Of a stretch of DNA of 64,000 bases, positions 43,708 to 55,800 are shown piece after piece. Source of the DNA: Daedaleopsis sinensis (lineage: Eukaryota > Basidiomycota > Agaricomycetes > Polyporales > Polyporaceae). Position numbers and translations under genes: made by a program. The stretch lies in contig CM066301.1 in the NCBI GenBank assembly GCA_033807695.1, forward strand, positions 1,240,001 through 1,304,000. The letters are read 5' to 3'. Under the pieces are notes generated by a model. That model saw only the letters and a list, made by a program, of their open reading frames with translations. It did no database searches and was not told where the DNA came from. Every line of letters starts with the position of its first letter. Within the stretch, counting starts at the first letter, position 1.

Positions 43708-46677
43708 CGGAGTGGTCGGGTGTCGCGGTCGGTCGGTGGCAGGAGTGTTCCTCGAAGCTACCGACTCGACAGCCTGCGGTCGATACCGTTTTTATATACC
43801 GGGGGAGAATGGGCATTACGAGACGGTGCGTCATCGCGAACTTCGTCTGCTTCACTTAACCTCTTTACAGGCTGCCAGCGATGTGGGACCGTGACTGTAA
43901 GCAGCATATGCAACGCGTATGGCCTTCGCACGATTGGAGTTTGCTGCTCCCGCGATCAGACGCACCAGTGATGCTGGGGCCGCGGAACTTTGGGGCAGAG
44001 TATACATCACCGGACTTGATCATGATCTCCGAAACATGAACACCACTGAGGGTATGGCCGGGGTGTAGCCCGTCCGTAGTCCACCCCAGCTAAACGGCTA
44101 ATATAGGCGAATCCCGGTCCTCGTAATCTCCAAGAGGCATGCGACCATATGTCAAAGGTGCCGCGCCCTCTTCCCCATGCATCCTCGCATAGGTGGCAGT
44201 TCTGCCGGGTAAGTTCGACGAGATATTCTGGTCGAACCCTGGTCTGATTCACCCCTGTCAGGACCCCATCACTGGGCTCCGAGCCTGGGACGCTCGCACA
44301 GGAGTGGCCTGGCCGTGCAAAGGACCATGTGCTCGCCTAGCCGGCGTCGACATTGCCGTTATGTCTGTTATCCGCAGGACGTGAGCTTGAGTCTCGAATG
44401 AATGCTGCGACGCGGCCCCGAGGTCTGCCGAACGATGAGAGGCAGCAAAGATGAAAGATGACGTCCGACTAGGTAGGTTTCCGAGCCCGCTCGAAGAAGG
44501 GCGGTCTGAACGCGCTGCTCATGTGCGGTGCATCTCCTCCCCCCACGACCACCCATTTATCCACCCACCCTTCCCACCCTCCGGTCCCCCCGATCGCTTC
44601 GAACGTCCCATGTCTGACAAGAAGCAGTCGCCCGGGCTGTGGTTCTCGGGGAAAGAGGGGTTTTAAAGCTGCCTCCGTGAAGAGGGGAATCACGAATCGG
44701 TCTCCGACGGAAGGGCGCGTGCGCCATGGGGCGCAGGGCAGGCCACTGGACATGCACCGTGCGCTCGTTTCGATCAGCGTCGCTGGGGGGCTGGTGCTGA
44801 CATGGACATGGCGCTGATCTCCTGGATTGATGCGTAGCGGATTGAGTGGCCACCTCATGGGCTCTCCAGCATCGCCCCCGATGTGGGCTGTCTCCGGGAA
44901 GGGTTAGAGCCCGAAAAATTGCGCCAGTGGGAGCCGTGTCTGACATCGGTAGCGTGGCAGACCGGTTGGACGGAGTTTAGGCCCTAGCCAATGCACGCAC
45001 ACAAAGGTATGTAAACGCCACGCCTCGCCCCTTCCGTACCCCGAGGAACAGGCTGACATGGTATCAGTACGTACACAGTCCGCGAACGAACCTGCGTTTG
45101 AATGCCAGCGATGGGGTGACACCCCGGAAGTCGAGTGTTCGGCGGCCCTCCGAGTCTGAACAACGCTTCGATGGAAGGCAGCCGCTTCGGAAATTCTCAG
45201 GCCATCGCCGAGTGACGATAGGATTCGGTCACCGAGACCATCGAGGCTGAGGCTGCGGGGACCCCGTTCACAGAGACACCGCATTGTTCGGTCCTGACGT
45301 GCGGAACGGGAACGTCAATTACCAGGAGCGGGGATGGGCTCTACAGGCCCCGCTCGCCCGGCTGCGGGTACAGTGCACAACGGTCGGGGCCCCCGTCGGA
45401 CAACCGCAAGCTAGGACGAGATCCGGACCGTGCAGCTCGGTGCTTCACGAAGACACGAGGCCAGGACTAGAGCGACGCTAGCATCTGCCGTCGGGAGACT
45501 GCAGTCGTCCGTTATCGCCCGAATCAGCGAGCGGTCAAAATTTACAATAGGTTGAGTTTGAGGAACATCAAGGCCGTCGTGCCCGGCGGAGTGATTTCAT
45601 TGGCTTGCGATAGCATCTTCGACCGGCCGCGTGATGGCCCTCAGGTGCGTTCCTGTAACTCGTTGCGCGAATCAGGGCAGAGGTTGACGTCTGGACTATA
45701 TATATTTATCCGCAGGAATGCACGATGTTTTAATCGTGCTTATGAAGAGACGACAGCGAATTGGCAATGATAGGGCCAGCATGGAGGAGAATCCTGATAA
45801 GTAGGCTCGTGCATGGCGTGGAGCTTCCTAGGTCGGAGGTCTAAGAGCTACCACTCATGAGAATTGTCAGCCTACATCGCGAGGCGAGCCCGTGTAGGGC
45901 GATCTCGACCTTCAAATTCCCTTTCGGTACTAACTCTGGTACGTAAACGCCCGACTGTTCCTGTTGTGGACTACTGCCGTGAGTGTCCGCGAGGGTGGAA
46001 AGGTGTCGTTTATGAGCTTAAAGACGCATTTACTGTGGCACAGGAACGATGTTCTCATGTAGCTCATAATTACTTATAGTGGTTATGATTAAATGCTCGA
46101 CCCACAACGAGGCGGAACTAGGCCCTGACGATCTTGACGCGCTGAGTCACGCTGTGACAGGCGCGAATACGACACACTCCATTGGCAGTTACTAGTTGAA
46201 GCTTAAGTGGTTCCTCGGTAGCAGTATAAGTTTCCTCCTTACATGACAAGAAAGGCCAGTCCCTTTCTGATTTAACCACAGCCTACTACCAGTGCGCCCA
46301 CAGCGATTCGTCTTCTCCCGTGCGTAGCGGCAGAAGCACAGTGACTGTGGTGGGTGACACCATGCCAATATGGCAACAATTTTACTTATGTAGTAGAGCC
46401 ATATGTCCCTGCTGAGGTGCAGCAGTGGTGATACAACCCAGCCACGTCCGAGTCCACCTCCAATCATGTTGAAGCTGAGGCACTGCCAGTGGGTGTGGAC
46501 GCCGAGAATTGAATCCAACTTGAGGTTTTTCTCAGGTGAGCGGTAATTGACAGCTTGTATTGCTTCCTTTGCTTCCTTTGCGACAAGTTAGTTGCCTGGC
46601 ATGCCTGATAAGATGAACTTCACCACCTTATACATATGTACAACACACACATGCACATATGTTTAATGACATGAGGT
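43708..46677. other. Gene-poor stretch, about 3 kb
   Basis: No gene supported. Several open frames exist (for example minus strand 44469-44858), none with recognisable domains. 46080-46620 is AT-richer than the flanks. It may hold decayed genes or only regulatory DNA. Confidence 0.45.
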
Positions 46678-48611
46678 TTGTACAGATGGAGGATGCGCGC
46701 TTGGTCGATTGATGGCAACACAGCTTCTGACCCCAAGGCGCCTATGTACTTGCAAGGCTTGGCGTCCGACGATCCGCGAGGGCTGCGCCCTCGTCCTCGT
46801 CCCAGCCCTCGCTGGCTCCGTTTCCTCCTCATGGCGGTCCTTCCGATGAGTATGCAGGACCGCAAAGGCTACTCAGCGATGCCTGAAAATGCCCTCCTAT
46901 GCTTACGATTTGCTATCAAGCGTTACCTAATCTTCGGCTTCACTGCCTTCATCGTCTTCACGCTTCTTCTTCGCTCGCTTTACTACCATGCCTACACGGA
47001 ACCGGAAGCACGACAGCTAAAAAAATGGGCCGGCGCAAGACCTCCACCACTATACCCCCAATACCACGAATACGAACTGAGGCTTCCACAACACCATTGG
47101 CACGACGCGTCGCATGAAGGGGAGCCGAAAGTCTTTTTTGTGGCAGGCCACAATTGGGGTACGTTTGTTAAGATGTATTATTGTATCAGTGCAAGTGTCA
47201 ACCTACCCATGAACATTTGAACAGGCAACGGATGGGGCAACGTCTTTCAAGAGATCATCATGAACGCCTACGTCTCCTACAAATTAAATCGAGCGTACGT
47301 ACGTCCATCAGCTCCGTCTTCTGTCAACTTCCCAATTGAATCTACAGATTCGTCTTCTACAATTATACCTGGAGCTACGACGGAGACTACGCCGACTACA
47401 ACGGGAAACCCATACCGTCCCGCATCCCGCTGTCTGCTCTCATTCGAGGTCAGAATGACAGCACTGTCACCCGCAGCTCGCACCCGGATGCTCATCGCCG
47501 GCTACGCCGCAGGTCCCATAGTTGGCGGTGCTTTCCCTCCAGGACTGCACTCGCCACCAGCGATCGCCGAACAGTACTACCAAGAGATCTGCGCCGGTCG
47601 CGTGAAGCACTTCAATCGTGACGAGGTATACGAAAACCTTCCAGCATGGAATATGGATACGATGTCCAAGCGCTGGGTTGAGACGCTCGGTGCTATCGAC
47701 GACCAGTGTGTCCAGGTCACCAACGGATCCCCGTTCGACTGGGTGTGAGTGACCGTCGCCGCGTTTCGAGGACCACATATTGAGCCGTCGTCCACAACGA
47801 TCTCTCCCAGCGTATTCGGAGCCCGGAACGCTATCCACGACGTTTGGGCGGACCTCGCCGCGTCCCCCGTCCTGACGCACTTCCTCTGGTCCTCGCTCGT
47901 CGAGCTCGCCTTCGACACGAACCGCGAGACGATTGCGCCCACGAGCGTCTACACGCCCCCGCTCTCCGCGCTCCCGCACACGGCGAACGCGGAGCGCTAC
48001 ACGGAGATCAAGGGCCTCCTCGTCCTCCATGTGCGCCGCGGCGACTACGAGGATCACTGCGCGCACCTCGCGCGCTGGGCGAGTACGTACGTCGCGTTCA
48101 ACACGCACCGCGCGCTCGAGCAGTTCGATCCGCCCCCGGGCACGGGGGGCGGCGGCGAGGCGACGGCAGAGGGGCTCGCGCTCTACCGGCGGCACTGCTT
48201 CCCGAGCGTCGCGCAGATCGTGGAGCGCGTGCGCGAGGTGCGCAAGGGCGCGCACGCCCAGGGCCTCAAGCACGTGTACATCATGACGAACGGGCCCGCG
48301 CCGTGGGTCGCGGAACTGAAGACGGCGCTGCGGGACACGCTGGGCTTCGCGCACGTCGCGAGCAGCCGCGACCTCGTGCTGAGCTGGGAGCAGAAGTACG
48401 TCGCGCAGGCGACGGACATGCTTGTCGGGCAGCGCGCACAGGTGTTCATCGGGAACGGGGTGCGTGTCCCTCTGCGCTGCGCTGCTGTTTGCGCCGGGCT
48501 GTTGCTGACGTGCGTATGCTTTTTTTGACGCAGTGGTCGAGCTTGACTGGCGGGATCGTCCTGATGCGCATGGCGAACCACTTCCATCCTGAGACGACAC
48601 GCTTTTTCTGA
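46678..48611 (+). CDS. O-fucosyltransferase-like glycosyltransferase, type II membrane
   Basis: Probably transfers a sugar to proteins in the secretory pathway; donor and acceptor are not proven. Near the N-terminus one hydrophobic span (YLIFGFTAFIVFTLLLRSLY) follows basic residues, a type II signal anchor. The lumenal part includes VFFVAGHNWG, GWGNVFQEIIMNAYVSYKL, RIPLSALI, GPIVGGAFPPGL, and VLHVRRGDYEDHC, which is the classic Arg-Arg-Gly-Asp-Tyr motif of GDP-fucose O-fucosyltransferases. LKHVYIMTNGPAPWV and the C-terminal SSLTGGIVLMRMANHFHPET (conserved acceptor-site region) complete the fold. The start is uncertain: 46678 gives a long cytosolic tail, while the ATG at 46879 sits just before the span. 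Six introns, all short. Confidence 0.8.
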
Positions 48612-49167
48612 TTGGCCGCCAAGGGCCACCATGGCTGCCAGACTGGCATGTCTCCACAGCGGACGGATGTACAATAGTATTAACACACTGCTGCCGTAAC
48701 ACCGCAGGGACCGATTAGTATTGCGGTCCGTGCAGGAACAGACTATAATATTATTACAACACACATGCCCCTGCTCGCTGGATCGTGCACGAGAGAGGGC
48801 AGGTTAATTGGGTAGGCACTAAGTACTTTATGCTGCTAGTACAAGATCGGTACCTAATGGACGAAATGCAGGGGTACAGCGCCGTGTATGCTTTGTAAAT
48901 GTACAGCGTACAGCGTGAATGCGATGCCTCGTAGGCAGTAATGTCAGTGTTGATGTCAATGCCAATGCGATGGGTGATGTAAGTTATGGAGGGATACATG
49001 AAGCGGCAGATGATATGCATAGTAGATTGCGGTCTGTCAGTCTATCGGTTGTTCCTGCGGGTCCTGAATGTCACACAGCTGGTCCGAACAGCACGGCGTG
49101 AGGGTGTGCGCAACCAGCAGCGTGTCGGGCGACTCACCAGTACCACTGGGGAGGAGATCACTCCACT
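48612..49167. other. Convergent intergenic region, glycosyltransferase / BTB
   Basis: About 555 nt, no gene recognised. Likely 3' UTRs. Confidence 0.5.
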
Positions 49168-51052
49168 TCATTTCCCCGCCGCAGCCGCAGCCGTGGGGTC
49201 TTTCCAGTCCTCGACCTCGAGGCCCATGTACTGCGGCAGGTGCTTCCACACGTCCTTGCGCACCTCCATGTCGCGCGTGTGCAGCATCGTCCGGCACGGC
49301 TCGCACAGCGGCCAGAGCTCGACGACGTCCTCGATCCAGTGCTCCCACGAGTCGAGCGCGGCATACCCCGCGATGTCCCCGATCGGGTCCTTCTGCAGCC
49401 CGTCGAGCATCATCCCGAGGATCTCGCGCAGCGCGCGCTCGCAGCCCTTGTTCACGCACTGCGCGCTCGGCGCTGGCTTGCAGATGCTGCACGCTCCGCG
49501 CGTGCTCGCGCGCACGAGTTCCGTCCGCCCGCGCAGGATGAGTTCGAGGTCGCGTTGTTCGAGCCGTTCCGTCGTCCCGTCGGCGCGCTCGACGCCCGTG
49601 GTCAACTCCTGGTCGAGCTGGCAGCAGAGGTAGAGCGCGGTGGGGAGCACGGAGTCGGTGTGCGTGAGCCGCGCGAGGTTGACGGCCGCGATCGCGTCGG
49701 GGGGTGTGATGTGCAGGAAGATGTTGCCGTCGGCGCCGGCAGAGTCCCAGGTGGAGAGGTCGTTGGTGAAGTAGAGCTTGAAGTGGTGCATCGCTCTTGA
49801 GTGGACGTCCTCGACGTGGTATTTGTGCGACATTCGAACGAGGGCGGCGAGTTCTGCGAACTCCATCCGCTCACCAGGGATTACGGGAAACCTACGGTAG
49901 ACGTCAGTCGGTAGTCATTGGATGTCTTTGGATGCAACCGCTACAGTGATCATTCAAGATATGCGCAGCGAACTGCATGATACCTCAAGAATCAACAGCG
50001 TTCGGGTCAAGGGTGAGGGGAACAGGCCAAGAACCCCGTTGACCAGTTCCTCTGTCCTTCAACAAAGCCTTCCAACACACAGGACAACCAACGCTAATCC
50101 AGAGACGGAGTATTGAACAAAATAGCGATGGCCGGAAAGTTAGACTCGTGCCGCATATACGAGCAGACGTTTCCGGACCAAGGGCACAGAGGCTCACAGG
50201 TGACCTATCGCTTCTCCGCAGTCTCGCACCCACATCGCAGAGCTCGCAGGTCAAGACACTTTCTGGCCATTGGGCCCTGTTTTCTATCCAGCCTCCCATT
50301 CACAGGGTGGGAAACCGTCTCCGGTTCCAATACTCGAAGATCTCTCAGAAATTAGCCGGAATGTCTCATGCTCCAACCAATTTCGTAAAGATTTCCGGAC
50401 CCTTGAAATCGGCCATTGCACGTCGTGCAACGCACTTGGCAGGAGAGAGAGACTCACTTTCGCAGGCCGCACAGGGCACGGAGGAGGAAGCGCAGGTCGT
50501 CCGGCGGATCCGAGATGTGCACGACCGGGCAGCTCTCCATCGTCTCCGAGTTGGACGGGCGGGCCATCGCAAACAGATCGCGGAAGATGACCGAGTGTCT
50601 GGTGAGCAGCCCGCGGTAGACGCGGAACGCAGACTCGCGGCAGAGCAGCACGATGTTCCCGTCCTCGAACCACAGCTCCGGATCGCGGTTGACGGTCCCG
50701 CTGAGCGAGACGGTCGCGAGCTCGGCGGGGAGCGCGCTCGCGCCGTGCTCGGCGATGTTCACCCGCCAGCGTTTCACGACGCCGCTGCCATTGCCGGTCA
50801 TGAGCTCGCTGTCTCTGCGCGTGCGCGTACGTGTCGTCCGGAAGGCGGCCAGGGGGTGGGGGAGGGGCATCAGGGTGTGGACGTGGTGGTGGGTGAGAGA
50901 GGAAGAACGTACGGCGTCTTCGCCCTAGTTGCGAGATGCTCGTCCGGGTCGGGCTCGAGGGGAGACTGGGGCCAGTCGAGGGGGATGTTGGGCGACGGCG
51001 TCCTGCTCGGGAGGGGCGTAATACGCTGGAGGACGGCCTTGCGGAGGCTCAT
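49168..51052 (-). CDS. BTB/POZ domain protein
   Basis: BTB proteins of this Agaricomycete type are thought to be CUL3 ligase adaptors or transcription partners; the target is unknown. Exons: an N-terminal piece from 51052 (MSLRKAVLQRITPLPSRTPS), joined in frame to ELMTGNGSGVVKRWRVN, then the BTB domain DPELWFEDGNIVLLCRESAF, RVYRGLLTRHSVIFRDLFAM and CPVVHISDPPDDLRFLLRAL. After a 566-nt intron (49892-50457) the frame resumes with KFPVIPGERMEFAELAALVR and MSHKYHVEDVHSRAMHHFK. The C-terminal part has Cys pairs (CSICKPAPSAQC, CEPCRTML) that could bind metal. The long intron is unlike the others here. The N-terminal exon could instead belong to a separate small gene. Confidence 0.78.
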
Positions 51053-51485
51053 TCGAGGATGCTCGACGGGGGACACAGCGACGGCGGGCGGCAGAAGCAG
51101 GCAGAAGCCTGGAGGGCGCACAAAAACACGCTCGTCGACGAGTGGCACAGCGACACAGCCTCCCAGCTCAACCGCGTTCTTATTGTCCTCCCCTCACGTG
51201 ATCGAGTTTTGCCCACATTAGGCACACGCGTCGCGCACACTCAACCAAGTCCCGAGCGGCGCGGAAGGGCAGGGTAGAAAGACAGATAGTACGGACGCGA
51301 GTGATAGTAGGTCGAGAAATTTATCGAAAGGCCGGTCATCGAAAGCATAACCAGAGGAGTACGCAAGCCGAGGCAGTCAAGTGGTAGGCCGTCGGGTAGT
51401 TGTGACTAATGCGGGTGCGGCTAGGTATGAAAGTCGCCGGTCTTAGCGTAGGGTGTGGCGTAGGCGTAATGGCAGGTGGTGAAGC

Positions 51486-51547
<62 letters not shown>

Positions 51548-51959
51548 AGAGAGAGAAACTGTATAGTAAAGTGAACGTGACGGGAGGGCTCGCAGGCCCC
51601 CGCCGGAGAAATCCATCCGCCGCCGTATCCTATTCCCTCCAAGTTCCTCATCATTCCTGGTGTTTCTCGGCCCCGCCGAGGCGCAGGTGCGCAAAGCGGC
51701 CGCTCGCATGGACGAAACGCGCCAGCACCTGAATCTTGTCCTTCGATGAGAGCTTGCACTGATGAGCGGTTCTCTTGCGGGGAGGTTGGATTCATGTCTT
51801 GTGGTCATAGTACATGTTGGCGTGTTCGCACAGTGCCGCTTGCCGAGGACTCAACCTTGGTGTGTCTGCAAACAGTCGTGAGCTATTACGTTGCAGACCA
51901 CACTAAAAGAACAGGTGTGTGGGGGAGATGGGGCGCGGTGTGAGGGGGGGTGAAACGAA
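51053..51959. other. Region upstream of the BTB gene
   Basis: No gene seen. Contains the GA microsatellite at 51489-51556. A (GA) ORF on either strand is repeat translation, not a gene. Confidence 0.5.
51489..51556. repeat. (GA)n microsatellite
   Basis: About 34 GA units, nearly perfect, interrupted once by AGAAG near 51541. Seen directly. Confidence 0.95.
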
Positions 51960-52430
51960 GCGAACACAATCAGCTCGCAGTAGGCCAAGACGTGCTTCCG
52001 CGCGTCCGAGTAACCTAGGGTGCTCTTAAACGTGAGCGGGCCCCCACCTCGCGACGGGACATCGCGGGCCTCGGTGAACCGGCGGCAAGTGAACACAAAG
52101 TGTGCGGGGGGCTCCGGGACTTGGCATGCGGAGCAAAGCGGTGAGTCGAGGGATGCGGGCTAAGTAAGCGTTGAGGGCAGAGCCCTTGGTAAAGCAAGCG
52201 AAAAGTGGTACGCTCACCGGGTGAATCAGTGTAGCCTTGCCTGATCATACGGCACTTCCAGCGACGAAATGACTCAGCCGCGACCATCTCCTTATACCTT
52301 GCAAGCAGCCTTCCGCCGTCACCGGGCGTGTCTTGCATGATGCACATCGCTCGGGGGAGGAGGGGCAAGAAACCGCCTGCCGCAGCATCCGCCTCTTCGC
52401 GTAATCGATCTAACATGTCGAAAGCTCCCG
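51960..52430 (-). pseudogene. LINE-type retrotransposon fragment, C-terminal region, frameshifted
   Basis: The minus strand carries pieces typical of the 3' end of fungal non-LTR elements: EEADAAAGG near 52395, SFRRWKCRMIRQGYTDSP, then in another frame KGSALNAYLARIPRL, and in a third DSPLCSACQVPEPPAHFVF followed by TCRRFTEARDVPS. The last carries a CxxC...HxxxxC zinc-knuckle-like motif. At least two frameshifts separate these pieces, and no upstream reverse-transcriptase core lies next to them, so this is a truncated, dead remnant. It sits about 130 nt from the end of the first LETM1 gene. Element type is by recall of layout. Confidence 0.6.
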
Positions 52431-52564
52431 CTCCTTTCGGTGCCCACAGGACGCGGACGCGGAGGGACCGGCAGGTTGCTGTCTATGCAACGTCTATCTA
52501 AGGGTGTGTGGCATTCAGGCAATATAAAGGCTGTACGATAACGGTAGAGCGACGTAGTGTGCAA

Positions 52565-54741
52565 TTACTCCTGTACAATGTCCGCCTTGCGAGGCTTCGA
52601 GTTCTTGATGTCGCGTCCCTGTCCAATAAGGCTCGCGGCCTCGTCGTCCAATAGTATCCCTGCGCCCCCGCATCAGCCAGTACATGCCACGAGATGCAGT
52701 GACCACACGCACCGAGACCCTCTTCGCGCACGAGGCCGAGAACGTGCTCGAGCTCGACGTATCCGTCCTTGTCCACGTCCAGCTTCCCGATCACCTTGTG
52801 TCCGACCTCCTCGTCCGGCTTGTGCTTGATCACGGCCAGCGCCTTCTCCAGGTCCTCGACCGAGATCCGCCCGTCAGGGGTGCACGAGATCATCTGCAGC
52901 GACGAGCCGACGCGCGCGTCGTACGCGTCCAGCTGCTCGTCGATCTTCTCCAGCATCGTCCGGATCCGTTTCGTCAGCGCCCCCGACGGCGACTTCGGGT
53001 CCTCCTCGGCCTGGATGTTCTCCTCCATGAGCGCCCGGAGCTCGTCGCGCTCCTTCAGCACCGAAGACTTGTCCGACAGCACCGACAGCGCCCCCGCGAG
53101 CTCCTTGAGCTGCTCAGATGTCATGCGTGCATCGGCGTCGGAGACTTCTGCCTTCTCGGGCTGGAGCTGTGGCAGGGACGTGAGCGCACGGGCCCGGCGA
53201 GTTCGTGCCAGACGCACCTCGGATTCAGGCAGGAGAGACTCTGCGAGCCTGGCCTCCTCCTCCTTTTTGGCCCGGCGGGCGTCCTCCTCGCGCTGCTCCT
53301 GCTCCTGTTCGTCCTGGATAAGCTCTTCCTGCTGCTTGAGGACATCAAGTTTCTGCTTGTAGCTCGCTTGGTCGTCGACCTCGAGCTCGGCCTCGTTCAG
53401 CTGGAGACACGGCTTCAGTACAATCGTACACGACGCGACACCTCGCATGGGCCTACCAGGTTGTCAGGCAGACCGCAGAGAACGGCCTCGAGGCTCTGGA
53501 TGATCGCCGACTTGCCGTCTTCGTCGTCGCCAGGCTTCTTGTCGAACTGGAACGCACGGGCAAGAACGAGGAGAACGCCGCTGACGCGGTTGTGCAGGTG
53601 CAGCGAGATCCAGGTCGAGAGTTCTTCACGGAGGCGAGCGGGAGACACGCCGAACGTCCTGATCCCGCGGCTCTGGCACGCAGCCTGGAGCTCGGCCGTG
53701 CTGAGCTCGTCGATGCCCTCGCGCGCGATGGCCTCGTCGTCGCGCCGGAGCTGGAGGAGCCGTGCGCGGATGTTCCCACGCAGGAAGTTGTCCGTGCCGA
53801 ACGCGTTGATCGCCATGTACCTGCACGTCGACACGAGCTGCGGGCGGGACAGGTTGTCGAGGGTGAGGTCGTCATCGAACAGGCGCGCGACGTTGATGAC
53901 GTCCTGCGCAGAGGGCGACTCGCCCGTCGAGCGGACCTTGCGGAAGAACTCCTTGAACGCGTCGCTGCCGACGATGTGTGCGTTCGCCTTCAGGCCGGAC
54001 TCGCGGAGCGTCTCCTGCAGGAACTTGGCCATTTCGATGCGGACACGGAGCAGCTTGCGCTGTTTCTCCTCCTGTTACGGGTGGGCGTGTTGGTATCCAT
54101 TAAAATATACGGGCATTGCGCACTTACAGCCGCAAACTTGTCCTCGAACGTGGACGGGAGCGCGTTCGGGAACAGCTTGAGGACGACGGGGATGAGCAGC
54201 TCCATGAACGGCACGATCACGAAGACGGCGAACGGGATGAGCCGCAGCAGGTCTTGCGTCGTGCGCTTGAGCTGTCGGGTGTGCACAGGTGAGCGATTGC
54301 TCACGAAGGCTGCCGCTACGCCGCCGCACGCACCTGTCTGCGCTCCCGGCGCGTGAGGCTCTCGCCGTGGAGTAGCTTCCACTGGAGGCGCGCGGAGATG
54401 CGCACCTCGGCAGCGAGCAGCTTGCTGCCATGCCAGTAGTGCTGCGCCTCGTGCTTGACTTTCTTCCAGACACGCGTCGCGAGCGGGGCTTCATCCTTCG
54501 TCGCGGGCGGGAGCGGCTTCTCGTTCGCAGTCGGCGGGTCGTTCTTTGGCGGGGTTGAGTGCAGGTGCCTCTGGGAGCCTACGTGCTGTAGTGGCCTCTC
54601 ATCGAGCCGGCGATCTAGGAGTGGAGGGCGCGAGGCGAGCGAAGCGAGGGCGTAGGTGCGAACGCTGACGAGGAGGTGTGGGTGTCGGCTACAGGTGCGC
54701 AGAAGAAGAGAGGGCGGGGCGCGCGGGAGCCATAGGGACAT
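52565..54741 (-). CDS. MDM38: LETM1/Mdm38 mitochondrial cation-proton exchange protein, copy 1
   Basis: LETM1 family proteins sit in the inner mitochondrial membrane and control K+/H+ balance; they also bind mitoribosomes. Starts [20 protein letters not shown] with no acids and many Arg/Leu, a mitochondrial presequence. After an intron, [20 protein letters not shown] and [19 protein letters not shown] form the single membrane span and the following LETM1 signature. The matrix LETM1 domain continues with [20 protein letters not shown] and [19 protein letters not shown]. The C-terminal coiled-coil region ([17 protein letters not shown]) leads to an EF-hand-like loop ([12 protein letters not shown]) whose last position is His rather than Glu. 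The last exon ends PRKADIVQE and stop TAA. Very near-identical to copy 2. Confidence 0.93.
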
Positions 54742-54774
54742 GGAGGAGAGTCAAAAGAGTGCTGCCAGTGTGGT

Positions 54775-54818
54775 CTCGTCGTCGTTGTCGTCTTCGTCGT
54801 CGTCGTCGTCGTCGTCGG
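54775..54818. repeat. (GTC)n microsatellite, LETM1 copy 1 upstream region
   Basis: Imperfect GTC/TCG trinucleotide run just upstream of the copy 1 start codon. It is identical at 63467-63510 before copy 2. Confidence 0.85.
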
Positions 54819-55800
54819 TAAAGCCTTAGTAGGACGATGACGCACGAGTGCGGCATCGAAATGCATGTATGGCTCTATTTGGCTAGTCCGCGCTTAATTA
54901 TCCATCTTTCTGTCATTGCGACCAGTACTACTTACTGGTAGAAATGGCTACACAACTTTGACTCAGGAATACGCACACACAGCTATACATGAGCACGGAT
55001 AGGACGACGGTATCGATGGCCGTCCCAGCGTATGGCGATGGCCGTCCCAGCAATGGCAGACACGGACTCGACGGTGGAGTCGAAGCACAGCGAGCGCCCG
55101 ATCCCTGCCGCAAGCTTCTCTCTTTGACTTGTGCACTCTCTGAGGCTCCAGCTGCCAGCTCGATCGGCGCCGCGTCCTGCAAGCTCTCGCTGTCATCTGC
55201 CGCCAGCTCTGCACTCGCACTCGCACTCGCACTCGCACTCGCACTGCCGCTGTGGCTGCTCTCGCCCGCCCCCGCCCCCGCCCCCGCCGCCCGCTCCGGC
55301 CCTCCCTCCCCTCGCGGGCCGCCCGGGTCCGCACGCGCACGATTGTACCGTGTGGAATGCTTGAGAAAGGACGTGTTTTGGGCTATAAGGTGTACAGAGG
55401 GCCGTGCGGTTCTTATGGGGGGCTATAAGGTGTACAAGGCGTGTTATGGCTCATAAGGTCAGAGGCCGACACACAAAGCAAGGTGAGCTCTCGCGCTGCA
55501 ACCGCATGTATTCACTCGCATTCTACTACATGTACAGAGCCAGGCCGTCCTTGCGCCAAATGCGCCCTCCCGTCATCCGTCACCGAACGTTCCCTGTCTC
55601 CCTGACACGGGCGCCTATTACCCGTCCTCCTTGTTCTTGGACCGCCACCACCCCTCCGCAAACGACGCTTGCAAGACACTCCAATCGCAAGTGGGACACA
55701 TACCGGTGAGCCACTCCCATTTCCTCCCTCACGCCTCGGGTGACTTCCACCTCCTGTCGAGACCCCCCCATCGCGTACCGCCACTCTCGATTCTACGCGC
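54819..55800. other. LETM1 copy 1 upstream region
   Basis: Duplicated with copy 2 up to at least 55320. GCACTC hexamers (55204-55236) and a CCCGCC-type hexamer run (55265-55290) each have one more unit here than in copy 2. A GGCTATAAGGTGTACA direct repeat occurs at 55381 and 55422. No gene seen. Confidence 0.55.

Noticed and set aside
44469..44858. Minus-strand 129-codon frame with a plausible globular look
   Set aside because: No recognised domain, no flanking exons that continue it; kept only as part of a gene-poor stretch.
51421..51808. Ser/Leu repeat proteins translated from the GA run
   Set aside because: They are translation of the microsatellite.
52684..54180. 498-codon plus-strand frame over LETM1 copy 1
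   Set aside because: It is the antisense shadow of the LETM1 gene and recurs exactly at copy 2; no independent evidence.
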